Shown here: piece by piece, positions 58,093 through 64,000 of the stretch
How the letters are laid out: every line of letters begins with the position of its first letter
Position numbering within the stretch: position 1 is the first letter of the stretch
Assembly: GCA_013334565.1 (NCBI GenBank)
Contig: JAAXXI010000004.1
Location: 24,796 to 88,795, forward strand
From: Chlorobiaceae bacterium
Lineage (GTDB): Bacteria > Bacteroidota > Chlorobiia > Chlorobiales > Chlorobiaceae
DNA length: 64,000 bases
Direction: 5' to 3'
Made by a program: the position numbers and the translations under genes
The notes under the pieces: model-generated
Seen by the model: the letters and a program-made list of their open reading frames with translations, nothing else
Databases searched by the model: none
Told to the model about the DNA's origin: nothing

Positions 58093-61000
58093 TCAGGTAA
58101 AATTCAGGGGTGTTAACCCTTTGAGTTCCGGCAGATCGGTTGCAATCCAGTTGCGCGGGACCCAGTCAGGTTCTCCTGTCGGCATTTCCGCTTTGTCTAT
58201 ATATCGCAATTGATCTGTCAATTTTCCCTGTCCATCCCAGCGATTGTCGACTCGAGACCATGTCAGCCAGGATGATCTTGTGGCTGACATGCATAGTATT
58301 TCAATTCCGGAACGCGCATTCCAGAGGTGTGCAATGCTGTCATCGCCAGCGGTGAGAATGGAGTTTCCGTCCGGTGAGAATGCGCAGGTGAGAATCGGTT
58401 CGAATTGTCCATCGAAACGCTGGATTTCTTTACCTGTTTTAACATCCCATAATTGAGCGATACCGGTATCGCCAGCAGTGAGAATGGAGTTTCCGTCCGG
58501 TGAGAATGTGCAAGTGGAAATCCATTTTGATATGCATTTGAACCGCTGAATTTCTTTACCGGAACGAGCATCCCAGAGAAGTGCAATGCTGTCGTTGCCA
58601 GCGATGAGAATTGAGTTGCCGTCAGGCGAGAAAGCGCAAGCAAGAATCGGTTTGAAATGCCCATTAAACCACTGGATTTCTTTTGCGGACTGAATGTTCC
58701 AGAGTCGAGCTATAGTGCTGTTGCCAGCAGTGAGAATGGATTTACCGTCAGGCGAAAATATACAGGCTCGAATCGGGGCAGAATGCCCTTCGAAGCTACG
58801 AATTTCTTCGCCGGATTGAATGTCCCATAGGCGAGCTATAGTGTCTTCGCCAGCGGTGATGATAGATTTACCGTCAGGCGAAAACGTACAGGCTCGAATC
58901 GGGGCAGAATGCCCTTCGAAGCTACGAATTTCTTTGCCTGATCTGGCGTCCCAGAGTCGAGCGAAGCTGTCATCGCCAGCGGTGATGATAGATTTACCGT
59001 CAGGTGAAAAAGCGCAGGTATAGATTCCGAAAGGATGACCTAAAAAGCTTAAAATTTTTTTTCGAGAAGAAATATCCCAGATATCAGCGCGAACACCATC
59101 GCCAGCAGTGATGATGATGTTGCTGTCAGGAGAGAATGCACAGGCATAAATTCTATCTCCACTGATATTAACATTTGCAATTACAGGGTTTTCAGGAAAA
59201 CGTCCGGCATCTGATGGTAGACCCTTTGCATTTGGCCATGTGGCACCAATGAGGTTTACAGAAGAAAGATTTGTGTTGCTGAAGTCAGCTTCTGCAAGCC
59301 TGGCAAGTCGAAATCTTGACCCGGATAAATCCGTGTTATTTGCATTTAAATTGCGCAGGTCCGAGTCATCGAAAACAGCGTTTCTGCAGTCAGCTTTGCT
59401 GATGTCGATACCGCGAGCCTGTATTCTGAGGGCACTGGTATATCGCAGACTCGATTCCGCGAGGTTTGCACTGTCAAGCAATGCGTCATCCAGTAGGGAA
59501 CCGTCAAAACAGGCTTTATGAAGATCGGCGGCAAAAAGGGAGGAACCTTTCAGGTTGGCATGACTGAAATTGATTTCGTCGGCAAAGAGACCCGACAGGC
59601 GTGTCCCGGCCAGTTGAGCCCCTTTCATGTTTGCGCCTGGCGGGATCAGTTGTTTCTGCGCCATCCGACGTTGATCAGGTGCGAAAATATCGTAATTTTT
59701 ATGTTTTCCCCATTCTGCCTTGACCCTGAATGATGCCGTATGAAGCGCAATCAACAAGGCATTTTCTGAGGATATCTCTTTATAGGAGTTTTCAAGGATC
59801 GTTCGAATAGCAAGAGTCAGCTTGTCAGATGTATCTTTTTCCGATTCGACCAGGTCGAGAAGGAAGTCGGTGGCCTCCTGATTGACCCATCCATACGCGA
59901 GCGCTTCGGAAAAACGGTCATCTTTCAATGCGCGAAGAAGGGCTCGAGCGAAAAAGAATTCAAGAAAACTCTTATGCGAGAACCGGTAATAGCCGTCGGA
60001 GCTTCGGACGAGAAAGGCCGCGGTGCGCATTTCAAGATCGACCCGCTCGCTGTCTATGTTGCGATTGAGCAACTGCTCCTTGCGAAGCAAAGCGGAGAGG
60101 TCGGCATAGTGAATCTGGTTGCGAGGTCGGCTCCAGAGTTCGCATGACATGCGTTCGAGCAATTCGCGCATATGTTCCGGGTTGACCTCGCCCTGGATCA
60201 GTCGTACCGTGTTCAGCCATTTGTTGGTATACGTCAGGTAGAGGGATGCCGTGGTTATCTTTTCGCCCTGTTTCATGAGGTCCGGCAGTGAGGCGACGAT
60301 CATGTCGAGCAGCTGGGGAGTAGATGCGATCTCGCGAAGGCCGTAGGTCTCCTCGATAAACCGGAGTGCCCTGTCGCCCTCGATGGAGCCGAGACGTTTC
60401 TGCAGGTACCTGGAGATCTGTTCTTTTGTGAAGACCGGCAGGGTGTCGATGGTTGCGTCAAATGCGCGGGCGGCCTTTCCGAGCGGCGATTCGGGTTCGA
60501 ACAGTTCGTCATTGCCCTGAACGGCGCGGCGGGCGCTTTTCGTATCCCTGAAAAAGTGGCTTCGTGAGGTGATGAGTATACGGTTGCCGCGAGCTGTAAG
60601 TCCTGCGTTTGACGTCGGGCGGGCAAGTTGGCGGAACTGCTCTTCGACGCTCCGCCCAGGCCGGGCGACGCCCATTTCATCGAAACTGTCGAGCAGGAGC
60701 ACCACACGGCCGGCTTCGAGCAGGTGCAATACGATTTCCGGATTGAGCACGGTGTGGAGTTCGGCTTCAAGGTGTTCCCGTATCAGGCTTTCGAGCGAAA
60801 TGGCGTTCGGGAAATTTCGCAGGTTGATCGTGATTGGTGCCGGGCTTTCGGGATCGGTTTCATATTTGCGGGCCAGTTCGTAAGCGAGACGCTCGATCAT
60901 CGTGCTTTTGCCGGTACCGTAATCGCCAAGCACCAGCCAGAGACGGCTGCCGTTCCCTGCCACCCAGTCGAGAGCGTGGGGCAGCATCGAAGCCAGTTTG

Positions 61001-62388
61001 TCATCCGGTTTGTTTTCAAGTGCAAGAAACTGATCGACATAACTTGCGGCTATAGGGCTTGCCTCATAACGCTGTCGGATTCGGGCGAGGTAGGGCGAGA
61101 AGTCGAAGAGGTTTCGTTCAAGCTCATCGTAGGTGAGTGCCTGGAGTCCCTGTTCCCTTGCGTAGCCGCGAGCATCGGGGCTGAAATCTTTTGCGGCAAC
61201 GATGATACCTTTAGCCTGCATCTGTCTTGCCGACGAACCTTCGAGCCAGGTTTTGAATACCTGAACCGTTTTTTTTGGAATGACGGCCTGATGATCCTTG
61301 CATTCAACGAAATAGACCTCTTCACGGCCAAAATCTGCCCGTTTGCGGGCGACAAGGTCTATGCGGTTGCTGTCGACCGACTGTTCCCGTTCTACGGAGT
61401 AGCCAAGCAGACGCAGCAGGTGCGCCACTTTATCCTCAAAACTCTTCCCCTGTTCGAGCTTGCTTCTGGGTGAACGGGAAATGATATCGGGACGCGCCTC
61501 TTCACTTCGGCGTGCCGATTCGGTTTCGGCGATGACCTGCTGGCGTACAGTTTCGATCTTATGTTCAAGTTCCTTGTATGCAGATGTTACGATATGATCA
61601 GGCATTGTTGCCGCATACAACTCTTCGGTATATTGCAGGCTTTCGTCGAATGGAATCGTTACAACTTCTCTTTGTTCTATACCGAAAGCTTCTTTCCATA
61701 TCTCTTTGCCGACAGCCCTTAATTTGTTTACATCGGTTATTGGCGAAGCAACGAGTATTCGTGTAAGATTTGGCAAGTGACCGCGTAATTTGATTTTGCC
61801 TTCGCTTGCCGGTTCGAGGGCCTTCCATACATGGGCGAGCCCCTTGGTATTCTGGCGTCCGTAGTTTCCCACAAGTACTGTGACGTGGGGCAGCAGAGCG
61901 GCAAGCAGTCCTCCGATATCCGTGATGCCGGTTCGGGAGTCGAGGATCACCGTTTCGAATCCGGCCTCGCCGAATGCTTCGAGCGCAAGATGGAACAAAG
62001 TAAGGCCGCTGTCGAGGTCCCGTGCGAGGAAATCGTCCCATTGAATTTCCTGGTACAGTCCGGCAAAGTCCTTATTTTCGCCATACGCAGGCAGGATGAA
62101 AAGGTTTTCCGAGGTTGGAATCTGGCAGATACGTTTGGTCAGCTTCTTGTAATCAGCACCCTTCGCGCTTTTCTTTGAATCCTGCCATTCGATCAGCCAC
62201 TCGAAAAAACCCTTTTCAATTATCGATGGATAGAGGCCGGGTATGTTATGCATGCCCGGTGCTTCGATATCGAGGTCCCAGAGCAGCGTTTTGCCTCTTC
62301 TGGCACACAGCACACCTACATTGGCGGCGAGCAGGCTCCGCCCGACCCCGCCTTTGTAGCTGTAAAAGGTGATGGTAAAGGGTGTCAT
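58093..62388 (-). CDS. 1431-residue STAND protein: KGGVGR ATPase, Mrr-like nuclease, NACHT, pentapeptide, WD40
   Basis: Domains in order: (1) a ParA/MinD-like ATPase (1-290) with the KGGVGRS variant P-loop at 12-18; (2) a Mrr-like PD-(D/E)xK nuclease (about 315-425) with Asp344 and the VECK pair Glu362-Lys364; (3) a NACHT NTPase with Walker A GDYGTGKS (488-495) and Walker B LLLDSFDEM (564-572); (4) helical winged/ARC2 region (about 700-900); (5) pentapeptide repeats (about 915-1050); (6) seven WD40 repeats (1074-1368) and a 60-residue tail. STAND proteins are ligand-gated switches that activate an effector; nuclease at the N-terminal side fits. It is coupled to the wHTH gene (ATGA) and to jetA (8 bases), so a Wadjet-linked sensor is inferred. 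Confidence 0.9.
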   Translation of the reverse strand: MTPFTITFYSYKGGVGRSLLAANVGVLCARRGKTLLWDLDIEAPGMHNIPGLYPSIIEKGFFEWLIEWQDSKKSAKGADYKKLTKRICQIPTSENLFILPAYGENKDFAGLYQEIQWDDFLARDLDSGLTLFHLALEAFGEAGFETVILDSRTGITDIGGLLAALLPHVTVLVGNYGRQNTKGLAHVWKALEPASEGKIKLRGHLPNLTRILVASPITDVNKLRAVGKEIWKEAFGIEQREVVTIPFDESLQYTEELYAATMPDHIVTSAYKELEHKIETVRQQVIAETESARRSEEARPDIISRSPRSKLEQGKSFEDKVAHLLRLLGYSVEREQSVDSNRIDLVARKRADFGREEVYFVECKDHQAVIPKKTVQVFKTWLEGSSARQMQAKGIIVAAKDFSPDARGYAREQGLQALTYDELERNLFDFSPYLARIRQRYEASPIAASYVDQFLALENKPDDKLASMLPHALDWVAGNGSRLWLVLGDYGTGKSTMIERLAYELARKYETDPESPAPITINLRNFPNAISLESLIREHLEAELHTVLNPEIVLHLLEAGRVVLLLDSFDEMGVARPGRSVEEQFRQLARPTSNAGLTARGNRILITSRSHFFRDTKSARRAVQGNDELFEPESPLGKAARAFDATIDTLPVFTKEQISRYLQKRLGSIEGDRALRFIEETYGLREIASTPQLLDMIVASLPDLMKQGEKITTASLYLTYTNKWLNTVRLIQGEVNPEHMRELLERMSCELWSRPRNQIHYADLSALLRKEQLLNRNIDSERVDLEMRTAAFLVRSSDGYYRFSHKSFLEFFFARALLRALKDDRFSEALAYGWVNQEATDFLLDLVESEKDTSDKLTLAIRTILENSYKEISSENALLIALHTASFRVKAEWGKHKNYDIFAPDQRRMAQKQLIPPGANMKGAQLAGTRLSGLFADEINFSHANLKGSSLFAADLHKACFDGSLLDDALLDSANLAESSLRYTSALRIQARGIDISKADCRNAVFDDSDLRNLNANNTDLSGSRFRLARLAEADFSNTNLSSVNLIGATWPNAKGLPSDAGRFPENPVIANVNISGDRIYACAFSPDSNIIITAGDGVRADIWDISSRKKILSFLGHPFGIYTCAFSPDGKSIITAGDDSFARLWDARSGKEIRSFEGHSAPIRACTFSPDGKSIITAGEDTIARLWDIQSGEEIRSFEGHSAPIRACIFSPDGKSILTAGNSTIARLWNIQSAKEIQWFNGHFKPILACAFSPDGNSILIAGNDSIALLWDARSGKEIQRFKCISKWISTCTFSPDGNSILTAGDTGIAQLWDVKTGKEIQRFDGQFEPILTCAFSPDGNSILTAGDDSIAHLWNARSGIEILCMSATRSSWLTWSRVDNRWDGQGKLTDQLRYIDKAEMPTGEPDWVPRNWIATDLPELKGLTPLNFT
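58285..59169 (-). repeat. 126-bp tandem DNA repeat encoding seven WD40 blades
   Basis: Seven units of 42 codons, with the shared core CAFSPDG-S-I-TAG followed by a LWD/IWD strand and an SGKEIQRF-type turn. Adjacent copies at 58761-58808 and 58887-58934 are identical over 48 bases exactly 126 bp apart, so the array has been amplified or homogenised recently. Confidence 0.85.
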
Positions 62389-63002
62389 GATGCTATTTTC
62401 AGGAAACTTGCTGCGCGATGGTTTTCGGTGTCGCGCTTTTGATCGATTTTTTTAGCGTATTGCAACCCGGTTTCAGTCAGTTTCAGGAGATTGTCTCGTC
62501 CGTGCTTTCTTTTGGTAATGAGGCCGTTGGCTTCGAGATTGCCGATGAGTTGCGTTACACGACCGGTGGTTACACCGAGGCGATCCGCAAGATCTGACTG
62601 AGGTCGCTCATGGTTGCCGGTTATGTGCAAGTATACAAGGATTTCTCTGACATGACGGCGTGCGAACTGAGCATCCGGATCTGCATGTACAAGATTGAGC
62701 CGTCTTGCTTCAAGCATATCGTTTGCCTCCTCCCACCGGTATCGATATTCCTCTGGAAGACTTTTTGCCGTGTTGGCTCGATGCAACGTGTAATGGATCA
62801 GGCGTTGTAGTTCCGATATGCCTTCCCGATCGTTCGGATTCGCGATTGCTCTTGCCGACCAGACTGAAATGAGCCGGTTGACGACGTTCAGCTCGGTTTT
62901 GCCCCATTCTTTAAGATTACGGATAGCACTCAGCAATTCGATCGGCGTTGCTTTGTCGACAAGCATGGAAGGATCACTGATATTCAGATTCAGTGTGTTC
63001 AT
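62385..63002 (-). CDS. Winged-helix regulator at the head of the Wadjet-STAND operon
   Basis: 205 residues. The N-terminal two-thirds is helical (about 15-110, KATPIELLSAIRNLKEWGKTEL), and the C-terminal part (about 118-190) is a MarR-like winged helix: VREILVYLHITGNHERPQSDLADRLGVTTGRVTQLIGNLEANGLITKRKHGRDNLLKLTETG. Its TGA overlaps the start of the STAND gene as ATGA. It is the first gene of the unit, so it probably controls expression of the STAND gene and the jet genes and may be an autorepressor. The N-terminal region is of unknown type and could be a ligand or partner domain. Confidence 0.8.
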   Translation of the reverse strand: MNTLNLNISDPSMLVDKATPIELLSAIRNLKEWGKTELNVVNRLISVWSARAIANPNDREGISELQRLIHYTLHRANTAKSLPEEYRYRWEEANDMLEARRLNLVHADPDAQFARRHVREILVYLHITGNHERPQSDLADRLGVTTGRVTQLIGNLEANGLITKRKHGRDNLLKLTETGLQYAKKIDQKRDTENHRAASFLKIAS

Positions 63003-63077
63003 TGTACTAAACTATTCTAAGGTATTATCGATAAAAATAATTTAACATTATTTAATCAATAAAAAATTCATCTCTGC
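63003..63077 (-). promoter_or_regulatory. AT-rich promoter region of the wHTH-STAND-jet unit
   Basis: 75 bases, very AT-rich, directly before the wHTH start. On the minus strand TTGATT at 63059-63054 lies 17 bases before a TTTTAT-like -10 at 63036-63031. No other gap upstream of jetA would serve this operon, so this is its likely principal promoter. The assignment of the boxes is tentative. Confidence 0.4.
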
Positions 63078-63842
63078 TTATCTGACGACTTTAAGCTTGA
63101 TATCAGGGTGTTGGATGGTGATTATGGACAATTCGGTTTCAGCTTTTTCGTTTTCATCATGATACACGAATCCCGGTTCGTATTCCTCTGCATCGGGCAT
63201 CTGCTGATTGGCGACAGCGATAATGGCTCCTTTCGTATCGTGTAAATATTTTGCCTTTTCATTGTGTGGACTGAGTTTGTTGCTCATGCTTGGTACCAGA
63301 AGCCAGTCGAGAGGTAAAGATTGCAGGACAGTGGCGGAATTTCCCGCGAACAGATCCCGGCAGATAGCCATGCCGATCAGTCCGAGAGACGATGTGAGAC
63401 AGGTTATCGGTGTCGGTGAGGTTTCGATCAACTCCCCGTATTTGTTATAGGTGACTCCTTCCCGTTTATCTGAACTGAATAGAGTTGTCCCGTCGTGTCC
63501 GGAGAGTGCTTCTGCATGGTTGCGCCATTTGTTTTCGAATTGTTCGTGAAAGCTGCCTGAAACGACTATCGGAACGGAGAGTTCATGGTCTTCGCCGTCA
63601 CTGAGCGCGAGGTCCATCATCCGTTCGCTGATTTTTGTGCGTATGGCCGGAGTGATGGTAAGCTCTGGCATGATGAGAAGATGGACGCCGGAAGTTTGTG
63701 CATTTCTGATGTGTTCCAGAGCCGAGGCAAGTCGTTGTGTTTCATCGCTGATGCCGCGACAAATGAAAAACCGGTTGCCAGTGTATTTGATGTCGAGTTC
63801 TGCCTTGTCTTCGAAATGGACGATGCCGATCTTTATAAGAGC
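63078..63842 (-). pseudogene. Nitrilase-fold domain without a usable start codon (probable broken or 3' part of a larger gene)
   Basis: From the codon after an in-frame TAA (63845-63843) the minus strand codes for a nitrilase-superfamily domain, beginning IKIGIVHFED and continuing through LLIMPELTI (catalytic Glu), VTYNKYG (possible Lys) and GMAICRDLF (Cys) to TAA 63080-63078. No ATG, GTG or TTG occurs before the Met at 63671, and starting there would remove the first strands and helix. So either an ATA codon starts the gene or the N-terminal part lies in another frame. Nitrilase domains fused C-terminally to a reverse transcriptase occur in defence systems (DRT1), a suggestion only. Confidence 0.5.
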
Positions 63843-63868
63843 TTATTCGTAATTAAGTAAAATGAGTG

Positions 63869-64000
63869 CTATATTTCCTGACTTGTGCCACTTTTTGAAA
63901 ATCTGCGGATACAAAATATTAAGACATTATTTTTATTGCGTTTAGCATTTTCTGATTCTCGAATATTCGCACTAATGGTATCTTTCAACCATGCGTGGAG
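63869..64000 (-). CDS. C-terminal end of an open frame running off the window, unknown
   Basis: In the frame that differs by one from the nitrilase frame, 43 codons are open from the window edge to TAG 63871-63869. The peptide (HAWLKDTISANIRESENAKRN...) is plausibly coding, helical and charged. If it belongs with the nitrilase domain, one frameshift and one stop would separate them. This part is too short to identify. Confidence 0.25.
   Translation of the reverse strand, partial: LHAWLKDTISANIRESENAKRNKNNVLIFCIRRFSKSGTSQEI

Noticed and set aside
56564-58213. 549-codon open frame on the plus strand
   Set aside because: It is antisense to jetA along its whole length, starts in the low-complexity patch and has no recognisable domain. 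It is a shadow of GC-rich codons.

Overview
The window looks like a chromosomal segment of a green sulfur bacterium (Chlorobiales: Chlorobium, Chlorobaculum or Prosthecochloris type). The basis is a PucC-family pigment-transport protein, a hemA-hemC-hemD cluster of the C5 tetrapyrrole pathway next to a cytochrome c assembly protein, an Asp-type (plant-like) porphobilinogen synthase, a sodium-decarboxylase gene set, and many housekeeping genes with Chlorobi-like start and terminator style. Species cannot be decided from the sequence alone.

From 1 to about 46.1 kb the region is ordinary core genome. In order it holds: an MFS-like fragment, a LolD-type ATPase and proA/proB (minus strand); an AT-rich gap with a possible 36-residue membrane peptide; a CPA2 antiporter; a Fur-family regulator; a seven-PAS hybrid histidine kinase; def-fmt, lepA, lepB, trpE, a DegP/DegQ protease, greA, a Cys/Met/Pro-rich secreted protein and tpiA; a REP-like repeat patch; thiC with a TPP riboswitch; a RecD2-type helicase; a PucC-family protein; a radical SAM protein; a secreted proline-rich protein; queD; cysE; aroC; hemB; a four-gene Na+-translocating carboxyl-CoA decarboxylase cluster; an inositol-phosphatase-like gene; hemD-hemC-hemA-ccsA; and typA.

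From about 46.2 kb to the end the character changes to an accessory, defence-rich region. It opens with an intact IS200-type element. Next comes a tripartite HipB-HipS-HipT toxin-antitoxin operon preceded by two matching palindromic operators, then a stand-alone GyrI-like domain protein and a radical SAM/SPASM plus methyltransferase pair. The main feature is on the minus strand from 63.0 to 51.2 kb: a winged-helix regulator, a 1431-residue multidomain STAND protein (KGGVGR ParA-like ATPase, Mrr-like nuclease, NACHT ATPase, pentapeptide repeats, seven WD40 repeats), then jetA, jetB, jetC and jetD of a complete type I Wadjet anti-plasmid system. The regulator overlaps the STAND gene by ATGA, and the STAND gene ends 8 bases before jetA. 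This suggests one transcription unit coupling a predicted sensor/nuclease to an SMC-type plasmid-cleaving machine. jetA and jetB are separated by a low-complexity patch resembling the one near tpiA. The window ends in a nitrilase-fold reading frame with no usable start codon, possibly the broken 3' part of a larger defence gene.

All functional calls come from reading motifs, gene order and spacing by eye. No database search was run.
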